Shown: positions 52,576-61,317 of the stretch, piece by piece
How the letters are laid out: every line of letters begins with the position of its first letter
Position numbering within the stretch: the stretch's first letter is position 1
Assembly: GCA_039187315.1 (NCBI GenBank)
Contig: JBCCZQ010000002.1
Span: forward strand, 1-64,000
DNA from: JANQQZ01 sp039187315
Lineage (GTDB): Bacteria; Planctomycetota; Phycisphaerae; Phycisphaerales; UBA1924
Direction: 5' to 3'
Length of the DNA stretch: 64,000 bases
The notes under the pieces: generated by a model
The model's database searches: none
Seen by the model: only the letters and a program-made list of their open reading frames with translations
Told to the model about the DNA's origin: nothing
Translations under genes and position numbers: made by a program

Positions 52576-54165
52576 CTAGCCGACGTGCTTCGGGTCGAAC
52601 GCGTCCTGAAGCGCGTCGGACAGGATGTTGAACGCGAGAACCAGGACGAACATAAAGAAGGTGGCGGCTCCGATCTGCCAGAAAAAGCCCTGGACGACCT
52701 CACTCTTGGCCTGGCTGATCATGATGCCCCAACTCGCGCCCTCGCCGATCGGCAGGCCGAGGTTCAGGAAGGTCAGGATCACCTCCCCCTTGATCGCGCC
52801 GACGAAGAGCAGCGAGAAGTTGATGAACATCAGATGCAGCGTGTTGGGAAGGATGTGCTTGACGAGGATGTAGAACCGGCCGAATCCGATCGCAGTAGCG
52901 GCCTGAACGTACTCGAGCTCCTTGATCTTCATCGCCTCGCCCCGGATCACCCGGCACGGCCCGATCCAGTACGTGATCGCAAACGCAATAAACAGCGACG
53001 GAAGACCCCGCAGGTCCTGCAGCGGTCCGGAGAGGAACATAAAGCTCAGCACCGCAAGCAGCACGAGCTGCGGGATCGAGGTGAAGATCGAGTAGAGCCA
53101 GGTCACGACGTGGTCGACCCACCCGCCAAAAAACGCAGCCGCAGCGCCGAGCAGGCTTCCGATCAGCACCGCGGTCAGACCCACGATCACCCCGACCTGC
53201 ACCGCGACCTTGCCCGACGCGATCGAACGGATCAGGATCGATCGCCCCTGGCGGTCGGTACCCAGCAGCAGGCGCGTCCGGTATGTCAGGCCGGCGAGCC
53301 CGTCGGGGATCGGCATCAGCTCATCCACAGCAGCCTCGGCCTCTGGGATCAGTGCCGAGACGCCTGTCTGCTGTCTGTCCGATTCGATGATCGACGTGTT
53401 CTCGATCGATTCGAGCACCGCGGCGAGGTCGCCTTGCGGATCGGCGCCCTCGTAGAGCGCATCGACAGCGTCCAGGAGCGCATCCGTGGGTAGGTCATCG
53501 AAGGAGGAGGCCTCCGAGGTCACCGAGGTGTAGCTCTCGATGAACCCGAGCAGGTCCTCGATGGCAAAAGCCACATCCTCACGGAGGAAATCGATTTCGG
53601 CGTCCTCTGGCGGATCAGCCAGCGTGGCAAGGTTCGCTCGGACAACACGGACCTGCACGCCGACTGTCTGGGCGGCGTTGACCAGGCGGCGTGCATCATC
53701 CAGCTTGGCGAGCACCTGTTCGCCCTCTTCAAGCTGCGCGAGCAACGCATCGGGTTCGAGATCGAGCAGACGCCGCTCCTGGACCGCGAACTCCGCGAAG
53801 ACCGACGCGTACGTCTGCCCGCTATCGGGATCGATCGAAGCGACCGTTTCGACGCCCTCACGCACGCGGCTAAAGAAGTAGTCGATGTAGTCAAGCGATC
53901 CCGTCAGACCGATCGGTCGCCCCAGCCCCCCGAGGCTGGGCGGCCCGGCTTCCTCGAGCATGCGTTCGTTCAGGAACGTGCTGACGACCGGCGTCGACGA
54001 GATGTCGTACGCGCCGGTCGTCTTGCCGAACCACTGCACCGCGTCCATCGCCATCATCCACGCGGCTGCGAGGAAATACGCACCGATGATGACCAGGGAC
54101 ACCAGCGCCCAGCGGTTCCGGCGGAGCTTCTGGGCCCCTCGTGATCGGAAGAAACGCCGGATCAT
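52576..54165 (-). CDS. oppC: Peptide ABC transporter permease with large inserted domain (OppC-like)
   Basis: Permease of 529 aa, well above the ~300 typical of OppC. After the first TM helix (ALVSLVIIGAYFLAAAWMMA) an acidic, helical insert of about 230 residues (60-290; DPDSGQTYASVFAEFA, LDDARRLVNAAQTV, ALLDAVDALYEGAD) precedes the conserved LLLGTDRQGRSILIR motif and the core permease with RGEAMKIKELEYVQAATAIG (EAA loop). The insert lies on the periplasmic side by topology. Start ATG 54165 overlaps oppB. Confidence 0.9.
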   Translation of the reverse strand: MIRRFFRSRGAQKLRRNRWALVSLVIIGAYFLAAAWMMAMDAVQWFGKTTGAYDISSTPVVSTFLNERMLEEAGPPSLGGLGRPIGLTGSLDYIDYFFSRVREGVETVASIDPDSGQTYASVFAEFAVQERRLLDLEPDALLAQLEEGEQVLAKLDDARRLVNAAQTVGVQVRVVRANLATLADPPEDAEIDFLREDVAFAIEDLLGFIESYTSVTSEASSFDDLPTDALLDAVDALYEGADPQGDLAAVLESIENTSIIESDRQQTGVSALIPEAEAAVDELMPIPDGLAGLTYRTRLLLGTDRQGRSILIRSIASGKVAVQVGVIVGLTAVLIGSLLGAAAAFFGGWVDHVVTWLYSIFTSIPQLVLLAVLSFMFLSGPLQDLRGLPSLFIAFAITYWIGPCRVIRGEAMKIKELEYVQAATAIGFGRFYILVKHILPNTLHLMFINFSLLFVGAIKGEVILTFLNLGLPIGEGASWGIMISQAKSEVVQGFFWQIGAATFFMFVLVLAFNILSDALQDAFDPKHVG

Positions 54166-55157
54166 GACAGACGCACTCGCGGATCGACCAGAGCGTACAG
54201 CACGTCTGTCAGGATCACGGTCACGATGACCACCGCCGCGAACAGCGCCGACATGTACTCGACGACCGGGAAATCCTTGGATGTGATCGCGGTGATGAGG
54301 GTCCGGCCCATGCCCGGGATACCGAAGTAATATTCGAGCAGGATCGACCCGACGATCAGGAACGGCAGGCTGATCATGATCCGCGTGATGATCGGGATCA
54401 TCGCGTTCTTGAGCATGTGGACGAACATGATCTTCCGGCTAGTCGCGCCCTTCGCACGAGCCGTTGTGATGTAGTCACGGCCGGTCTCTTCGACCATGAC
54501 GGCTCGGTAGAACCGCGTGTCGTACCCCATCGCCACGATCACGCTGATGAGCACAGGCAGGCCGCAGTAACGCAGCCATTCGTGCGCGGCGTGCAGGGGA
54601 TTGGAAGCCCAGAACGAGATGGTGGACAGATCGGTGTTGTAGCCCTCGATCTCGAAGGGCAGCACTCCCGCTTCACCGCCGAAGACCGCACCGCCCCAGT
54701 ACTGTCCCACGATGATGTAGACCAGGAAGCTAATGCTCATGCCGATCACAGCGACAAACATCAGCGTCTTATCGATCCATCGCCCCCGGGTAAATGCGCA
54801 GATCAGGCCGATCAGGATCGAGATGCTCGCGGTAATCACGAGAGCCGGGACTGTGATCATCGCCGTCGCGGGCACGGCGGTGGTGATGATCTCGTCGATC
54901 GGCCGTTCCTGCTCCCAGGAACGCACCTCACCGAAGTTCAGCGTCGCGATGTTGCCGATCACTCGGGCATACTGGACCAGAAAGGACTTGTCGAGGCCCA
55001 TGTCGGCCTTGATCTCGTTGTAGGAGGCTTCGGTCGCGTTCTTGCCAAGGTACGCCGTGACGGGGTCGTTGACCCGGAGAGCGGCCATAACAAGCAGAAT
55101 GATCCCGAGGTACACCGGGATGTTGTACAGCAGCCTTCGGACAACGTACGACCACAT
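54162..55157 (-). CDS. oppB: Peptide ABC transporter permease (OppB-like)
   Basis: First permease of the operon, 331 aa, with about six TM helices. The N-terminus VVRRLLYNIPVYLGIILLVM and the EAA-loop region ARAKGATSRKIMFVHMLKNAMIPI are typical. Neighbouring oppC completes the heterodimer. Start ATG 55157; 21 bases from the binding protein gene. Confidence 0.93.
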   Translation of the reverse strand: MWSYVVRRLLYNIPVYLGIILLVMAALRVNDPVTAYLGKNATEASYNEIKADMGLDKSFLVQYARVIGNIATLNFGEVRSWEQERPIDEIITTAVPATAMITVPALVITASISILIGLICAFTRGRWIDKTLMFVAVIGMSISFLVYIIVGQYWGGAVFGGEAGVLPFEIEGYNTDLSTISFWASNPLHAAHEWLRYCGLPVLISVIVAMGYDTRFYRAVMVEETGRDYITTARAKGATSRKIMFVHMLKNAMIPIITRIMISLPFLIVGSILLEYYFGIPGMGRTLITAITSKDFPVVEYMSALFAAVVIVTVILTDVLYALVDPRVRLS

Positions 55158-55178
55158 GCGGCGGGATCTCCGTCGGCG

Positions 55179-56954
55179 TTACTGAGGCCGCTTGCTGTCG
55201 TCGACGTCGAGGAACTTGAACCAGCTGTAGAAGCGCTCGCTCGGCTTGGCGTTCAGCAGCCACGGGTTGATCAGGTAGTAACGCGTGCGGGCCATCGAGC
55301 CGACGTACGGCGTGTCCTCGATCACCATGTCGCGCATCTGCTCGTAGATCGCCGTCCGCTCCGGGCCGGGTTGCATGGTCAGGATCTTCTTGTAGAGCCT
55401 GTCATACTCCGGGTTCTTGTAGTTGTAGTGGTTCGAGCCGGGTGACTCGTTGGGCGAGTAGAACAGCGCGAGGTTGTTCTCGGCGTCCGGGTAGTCACTG
55501 GACCACGCGAAGCCGAACATCGGCGCCTTCTTGTTGTTCGTGAACTCGATCAGCGTCGAGAAGTCGACCAGTTCGGGCTGGAAGTCGATGCCGACCTCCG
55601 CGAGCTGACGCTTCATCATCTCGACCTGCTCCGGGTTGTTGCCGCCGCGACTGGTGTAGAACTTGATCGGCGGGAGCCCCTCGCCGTTGGGGTATCCGGC
55701 ATCGGCGAGCTTCTGGCGAGCCAGCTCGAGGTTCGGGCCGCGGTAGCTCACCGGCGCCGTGCCACCCTCTGGGTGCCCGGCCAGGCCCGGCGGGATCGGG
55801 CCGTCGTACTGCACGGTGTTGCCCTGGTAGAAGCGGTCGCTGAACTCGTCGAGGTCGATGGCGAGATGGATCGCCTGGCGGAGAGCCCGCTTCTCCGGCG
55901 TGTACCCGCCGAGGAGCTCATCCTCCATATTGAACCCGCGGAAGATGAAATCCAGCAGCGGGTTGCGGTGATAGCGGATCCCCCTCTCGCGGACATCCGG
56001 GAGCAGGTCTTTGGTACGCCCGTCGAATGCCTGCTCGAAATACTCCGCAGGCACCTCGGTATAGCCGATGTCGCCCGCCTGGAACCGCAGCCACATCGGC
56101 TGATCCTCGACGAACATCGTGAACTCGATGCGATCCACGAAGGGGACCTGCTGACCCGCCGGGCGGTGCAGCCGATTCCGGCGGTCCTCACTCGACCACT
56201 CATCCCGCGCCGGGTACAGCACCTCGTGGTAGTTCGGGTTGCTATCTGCGGTCAGGCTCTTCTTTGGGATCCACTCGTCGAGGATGAACGGGCCGGTACC
56301 CACAGGGTTGCGCCCGAAGTCCTCGCCGTAGTGCTCGACCGCCTCGCGGGGCACGATCGAGGTCTGGAACATGCTCAGGACGTACAGGAACCTGGTCACC
56401 GGCTTGTTCAGCTCGATCTCGAACTCGAGATCGCTGATCGTGCGGAAGCCCTCGATCGGCGCGTCGTAGTCGAAGGTCGTGCCCTCAGGGTTGACCTCCA
56501 GGCCCTTGATCGTGCCGGCGAGCAGCCACTCGTTCTTGAGCTGGTTGTCGCGGTCCATGAGCCGCTTGATCGAGTAGAAGACATCTTCAGCCACCAGCTG
56601 ACGGCCCTCGCCGCCCGGGAAGCACTCATCGTCGTGGAAGAAGACACCCTCCTTCAGACGGAAGCGATAGATGGTCCCGTCCTCGCTGACCGTTGGCATC
56701 TCGGCCAGCAGCAGCGGCTCGATGGTCATCGGATCGGCGTATCGGTTGACCAGGAGCGTCTCGTACATCTGGACGCAGGCCATGTTGTCGTAGGTCGTGG
56801 AACCCACGGCCGGATCGAGGCTCTTGGGCCCGTCGGTGCGGATCGGGAGTTGGAGCACTTTCTCTTGGGCCTGAACCGAGCCGGCCAGCGAGGCAGCGGC
56901 GACGGTGCAAAGCGCGAGAGCAGAACGCAGCGGACGGCCAAGCAACATGGTCAT
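55179..56954 (-). CDS. oppA: Peptide-binding protein (OppA-like, SBP family 5)
   Basis: Periplasmic solute-binding protein for the importer. 591 aa with signal peptide (LRSALALCTVAAASLAGSVQAQ), family-5 features GPKSLDPAVGSTTYDN, NPVGTGPFILDEWIP, and a long C-terminal lobe (KLADAGYPNGEGLPPIKF). ATG 56954 has GGAGG six bases upstream. First gene of the operon; a TTGAGT-17-TACCCT pair upstream is a weak promoter candidate. Confidence 0.94.
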   Translation of the reverse strand: MTMLLGRPLRSALALCTVAAASLAGSVQAQEKVLQLPIRTDGPKSLDPAVGSTTYDNMACVQMYETLLVNRYADPMTIEPLLLAEMPTVSEDGTIYRFRLKEGVFFHDDECFPGGEGRQLVAEDVFYSIKRLMDRDNQLKNEWLLAGTIKGLEVNPEGTTFDYDAPIEGFRTISDLEFEIELNKPVTRFLYVLSMFQTSIVPREAVEHYGEDFGRNPVGTGPFILDEWIPKKSLTADSNPNYHEVLYPARDEWSSEDRRNRLHRPAGQQVPFVDRIEFTMFVEDQPMWLRFQAGDIGYTEVPAEYFEQAFDGRTKDLLPDVRERGIRYHRNPLLDFIFRGFNMEDELLGGYTPEKRALRQAIHLAIDLDEFSDRFYQGNTVQYDGPIPPGLAGHPEGGTAPVSYRGPNLELARQKLADAGYPNGEGLPPIKFYTSRGGNNPEQVEMMKRQLAEVGIDFQPELVDFSTLIEFTNNKKAPMFGFAWSSDYPDAENNLALFYSPNESPGSNHYNYKNPEYDRLYKKILTMQPGPERTAIYEQMRDMVIEDTPYVGSMARTRYYLINPWLLNAKPSERFYSWFKFLDVDDSKRPQ

Positions 56955-57046
56955 CAGGTTCCTCCGAGAAACGACAGGCATCCAACCCAGCCAGAAACGG
57001 CTGCCGAAACCAGCTGTATGCAGGGTAGCATCGGCTCAAGGCCCAC

Positions 57047-60000
57047 TCAACGGCCTTCGAGCACGGCCTCGATCACGCCACGGGAGGTCGACACCGACAT
57101 GCTCCGCGGGGTGACGGCATCGAGCACCGCATCCTCAAGCCGCCGACGCTCGCCCTCGCTGACACCCAATCCGCGGATCGATTCGATCAGGGCCGCTGTA
57201 TCCCGGATCAGGGCATTGGCGTCTTCGTTCACGCCGGCCAGCGCCGCGTAGAGCTCGAATCCGTCTGCGCTCTCAAGCGACCGCCCGGTCGAAGTGCGGT
57301 AGCTGGTCCTGGCCAGATCAAACGCCGACCGGACACGGCTCAGGGCCCGATCCGTGTCACCCGGTGCGAACCCGGCCCGGGTCGTCAGACGGCTCAGCGC
57401 CGCCTCGAGCCCTGCCAGTGCCCCCGGTGCCAGCCGCTGGGCCGCGACCGAGACCCGGCCTGCGTCACGCAGCGTGGTCGGGTAGTCGCTGAGGATCCGG
57501 ACGCCGCGCGCCGCGGAACGTGACTCCGTGGGCGAAGGTCCGCGTACCCCAAAGCCCTCGCTCGCGGCGCTGGGGATCACGGGATCGTCGGAAGGAAGCT
57601 GCAAGACGTCGGCCAATCGGACGATCGCAGAGCGATCGACGGATTCGTCTACGATGCTGCTCGACAGCGGGACCGTGGTCGCACCGAAGGCTTGGGCATC
57701 GAGCACGGTCGTCCGCTCGATCATCCCGCCGCCCGCACCGGTCCGCCGATTGAAAACCACATCTGCGTCGGTCAGAGGCTCGTTGAGTGCCCGGATCTGC
57801 AGCCCGGGGATCAGCACATCGCCGTTGGGTTCGCTGAGCGTTGGCATGGGCGCATTCAGATCGCTCCGGCGGACAGTCCCCTCGAAGACCGCCCCGCCCC
57901 CGACGACAAAATCCACGCCTGTATCGTCCAATCCCGCAGCCACGAGCGTGACCGGATCCGTGCTCGTATCGATCGATGCCAGCGGTGCCGCCGCGCGGGT
58001 GTTGATCAATATGTCCGGCGCTCGGACGATGAGATCACCGGTAACGGTTAGATCGCCCAGCGCAGCCTGCGAGCCGGCTTCGATGGTCAGCGGCCCCAGG
58101 GCGGTCAGCTTCTCGTTGGGTCCCATGGTGAAGGTGTCGGCGTGGAAGAACCCGAAACCGAGACCCGGGATCGGATCGCCGGCAATGTTGATCCGTCCAA
58201 CGACGATTGTCGCAACCTCGGGCACATCCATGCGGCCCTGTCCGATCTGGAGCGCCGCTAGCGGGCTCTGGTTCCCGACCGAGCCCTCGAAGCGGATGAT
58301 CGGGATGTCATCCCCCACGACGGACGTATCGGTCGTGGTCGTCAAAGAGGCCGGCCCTTGGACCCCGCCGCGGAAGACCACGTCGCCGCCCGTCGAGCGG
58401 ACCGTGCTCGTGCCGGTCTCAACGATGATGGTGTCGCGCGATGCCTGCCCACCGAGCCGGAGCAACCCGGCCGCCTCCACGGTCGCGTCGCGGAGTGCCG
58501 TGCTCCCGTCGAACGCCAGCGTGCCGACCGAGATATCGCCATCGACCTCGGTCGAGCCGAGCAGCGTGCGTGTTGTCAGGAACCGGTCGGCGCCGAGCAG
58601 CGTGCCGACGATGCGGACGTCATCGCCCAAAGCGCCGGCTGTCGTCAGGGCTGTATCGCCCGTCAGCGCGATCTGGCCGACGAGGCTGATCGTTCCGGCT
58701 GTCTCACTCGAAAGGTCGCCTGTGAGCGTGGCGACACCCGACGCGGTGTAGGCCTGGGATCCGGTCGTGCGGACCGTAGGGACATCGAAGCTGCCACCGG
58801 TGATCGAGAAGGACGCGAGCGGCTCGGCCATACCAACATCACCGAGCCCCACGAGGGAGCCGGATGTACCAGCAACGTCTTCCAGATCGATCGAGAGCGC
58901 ACCGGGCCCGTCTACAGAGAGGCCGGCAAAATCAACATCGCCGCCAAGCGTACCGATGCTGGCCTGATCCTCGACACGCAGCGCCGCAACGTTCGAAAAA
59001 TCCAGGCCGTTCTGAGCGACGCTCCCTCGGAGCACGAGGTCCCCGCCCGAGAGCACCAGCCCTGCGGTGTCGATGCCTCCGAGCTCAATCCGACCCGATT
59101 GACCGTCGGCGTCCGCGGTGGTATCGATCGTCAGCGTGCGTCCGGGCCCGGAGACGGTCGTGCCGCCGAGCAGCACAGCGCCTCCGTCGCCCGTGCTCCC
59201 AGCGGTATCCGTATCAAGCGTGACGTTGCTGATAAGGAAGACGCTGGCAGAATCGCTCAGATCGATGGTGCCCTCGAGCCCGCCCGGGATGTTGCGGATC
59301 AACAGATCCCCGGTGAGCTCCACGCGTTCGGTCGCCGACACCTCGAGCCGCGACAGCCCGTCGATCGCCGGCAGCCGGACCGTGCTCCCAACGAACCGGA
59401 CGCCCCCACCGCCTTCGAACTGTGTCGCGGGATCGAACCGCAGATCGAAGGTATCTCCTCCGCTGACGGCGCCGATCGTCACAACCGTGTTGGCAGTGGG
59501 CAGCCGGATCTCGGGAAGGCCGACCAGATCGACATCGCTGCCGACCAGCAGATTGGCGCTGGGCCGGAAGCTATCCGCCTCGAGCAGGATCGAACCCACC
59601 TCGGCCCCGGCGAGTTCGACGATCCCTCCGGGGTTGGTGGCTCGGACCGCGAACGCGCCGGTGGTCAGGATGCCTTCGCTCGCGGCGACGGAGTCACCGG
59701 CGGTCAGCGCGATGGCCCCGCCGCGGGTTTCGAGGCCGCTGGTCTGAATCGATTCGGAGGCGGTGATGCTCAGGTCGCCGCCCTGGGTCGTCAGCCGCGT
59801 GCCGTCCTCGACGCGGAACCGCTCGCCGGCATTGATGGTGACAGACTGACCGTCCTCGGCGCCAAAGTTCAGTGAGCCGTCTGGGAAGCCACCGATCGCG
59901 ATCTCGACCGCCGCTTCGAGCAAGACGCTCGTCGCCCCGAGCGCTTCGAGCGCCCCCTTCGAGATCGTCACGTTGGTGCCGAGGGCCTCGGCGATCGGGA

Positions 60001-61291
60001 TCTGCGCATCGTCCAGCAGGCCATCGTCCGGCGCAAACGGGTTCGCACCGACGAAAATCCGGTCCGGATCGAGAAGAAACGTACCGAAGCTTCCCAGCGA
60101 CGCCGAGGTGTCGATCGCGCCGTCGAACGAGAGGGCGCCGCGGCTGGAGACCTCGACGAAGCCGCCGTCACCGCCGCCTGCACCGCCGCGGGCCTGAACC
60201 GAACCTCGGAAGACCGTGGCGTCTTCTGACCATGTGACGATCGTCCCCCCGTCACCAGCGTCGATCGCGTCGGCGCGTAGCACGGAATCGGCATCTACGT
60301 TGATCCGTCGCGAAGGCGCCACGACTGAGCCGTCTCCTCGCAGCCCGCCGCCGAGAAGGATCTCACCGCCACCCGCCGTGCCGGAAGCATCCGCGTCGAG
60401 GCCCAGCACAGCCACGCGCTCGCCCGAGACCGCAACCAGCCCGCCTGCACCGGCCGAATTGGAGGCATCCACCGCACCGGAGGCTGTCACGATGCCCTGG
60501 CCCACCCCTTCGACCGTCACACGCGACGCAGTGATCGACGAGGTCGGCCGCAACGCGATCGAGAACATATCACCCGCACCGATGGCCACAGCGCCGCGCC
60601 CCGCGTCGATGCGACCGGACTGCTCGACTTCGCTCGTGGTGCCCGATCCGCCCGATGCCCCAGTGATGTCCACGAAAAGGTGACCGTCACGCCGGCCGAG
60701 CAGGACTTCGTCACCGGCAGACAGCGTCACGAGACCGTCGTACGAGGCCAGGCTGCCGGTGTTCGTCACCCGTCGCCCCGCCAGATGGATCGCTCCAGCC
60801 TCGATCGCGCCGTGCTGCTCTACAGAGCCTGTCAGGCCCGTGAAACGATCGATGCCGGCGAGGAAATCGGCGTCGTCCATTCGCCCCGCTGCGGCGTGGA
60901 TCGCGCCCGCGTTCACCACGGCCGTGGATCCGAAGTACACACCCGCCTCATTGACCAGATAGACGCGGCCGTTGGCAGACAGCGTGCCGTTGATCTGTGT
61001 GGGCGAAGCGCCGAGCACCCGGTTAAGAACCGCCGCGTCCGCGTGGGGCTGTACGAACTGCACGCGGTGATCACGCGCGATATCGAACGACTGGTACTCG
61101 ATGATCGTGCGGTCTGCGGCCGTGATCGTCGTGGCCGCACCATCTCGCACGAACGAGGCCTGCCCCGCCACGACCCGTTCGCCCTCAGGCTGCGCCGAGG
61201 CGGCGTGCCCGGCGCATGCGACCATCGCCGCTGGCAGGATCCGGCCGAGGCTCGCGATGCCGAGATCGGTCGTGCTGAGCATGCTCCGCAT
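57047..61291 (-). CDS. TpsA-type secreted exoprotein (filamentous haemagglutinin N-terminal domain)
   Basis: A 1414-aa exported protein of two-partner secretion. A signal peptide (about 1-33, GRILPAAMVACAGHAASA) is followed by the TPS/FHA N-terminal domain (about 34-150) with ADRTIIEYQSFDI, LNRVLGASPTQINGTLSANG and VYLVNEAGVYFG, then a long beta-helix-like repeat region with alternating polar and hydrophobic strands, and a helical C-terminus (about 1280-1414). It is encoded directly after its TpsB partner with a 26-base gap. ATG 61291 has GGAGGA upstream; a spurious open frame extends to 61582 and overlaps tpsB. Likely an adhesin or surface fibre; cargo role unknown. Confidence 0.9.
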   Translation of the reverse strand: MRSMLSTTDLGIASLGRILPAAMVACAGHAASAQPEGERVVAGQASFVRDGAATTITAADRTIIEYQSFDIARDHRVQFVQPHADAAVLNRVLGASPTQINGTLSANGRVYLVNEAGVYFGSTAVVNAGAIHAAAGRMDDADFLAGIDRFTGLTGSVEQHGAIEAGAIHLAGRRVTNTGSLASYDGLVTLSAGDEVLLGRRDGHLFVDITGASGGSGTTSEVEQSGRIDAGRGAVAIGAGDMFSIALRPTSSITASRVTVEGVGQGIVTASGAVDASNSAGAGGLVAVSGERVAVLGLDADASGTAGGGEILLGGGLRGDGSVVAPSRRINVDADSVLRADAIDAGDGGTIVTWSEDATVFRGSVQARGGAGGGDGGFVEVSSRGALSFDGAIDTSASLGSFGTFLLDPDRIFVGANPFAPDDGLLDDAQIPIAEALGTNVTISKGALEALGATSVLLEAAVEIAIGGFPDGSLNFGAEDGQSVTINAGERFRVEDGTRLTTQGGDLSITASESIQTSGLETRGGAIALTAGDSVAASEGILTTGAFAVRATNPGGIVELAGAEVGSILLEADSFRPSANLLVGSDVDLVGLPEIRLPTANTVVTIGAVSGGDTFDLRFDPATQFEGGGGVRFVGSTVRLPAIDGLSRLEVSATERVELTGDLLIRNIPGGLEGTIDLSDSASVFLISNVTLDTDTAGSTGDGGAVLLGGTTVSGPGRTLTIDTTADADGQSGRIELGGIDTAGLVLSGGDLVLRGSVAQNGLDFSNVAALRVEDQASIGTLGGDVDFAGLSVDGPGALSIDLEDVAGTSGSLVGLGDVGMAEPLASFSITGGSFDVPTVRTTGSQAYTASGVATLTGDLSSETAGTISLVGQIALTGDTALTTAGALGDDVRIVGTLLGADRFLTTRTLLGSTEVDGDISVGTLAFDGSTALRDATVEAAGLLRLGGQASRDTIIVETGTSTVRSTGGDVVFRGGVQGPASLTTTTDTSVVGDDIPIIRFEGSVGNQSPLAALQIGQGRMDVPEVATIVVGRINIAGDPIPGLGFGFFHADTFTMGPNEKLTALGPLTIEAGSQAALGDLTVTGDLIVRAPDILINTRAAAPLASIDTSTDPVTLVAAGLDDTGVDFVVGGGAVFEGTVRRSDLNAPMPTLSEPNGDVLIPGLQIRALNEPLTDADVVFNRRTGAGGGMIERTTVLDAQAFGATTVPLSSSIVDESVDRSAIVRLADVLQLPSDDPVIPSAASEGFGVRGPSPTESRSAARGVRILSDYPTTLRDAGRVSVAAQRLAPGALAGLEAALSRLTTRAGFAPGDTDRALSRVRSAFDLARTSYRTSTGRSLESADGFELYAALAGVNEDANALIRDTAALIESIRGLGVSEGERRRLEDAVLDAVTPRSMSVSTSRGVIEAVLEGR

Positions 61292-61317
61292 GGCGTTTCC
61301 TCCGTTCGAACTCGTTC

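Noticed and set aside
51571..53493. Plus-strand 640-aa frame opposite oppC/oppD
   Set aside because: Antisense shadow; the permease and ATPase carry clear motifs on the minus strand.
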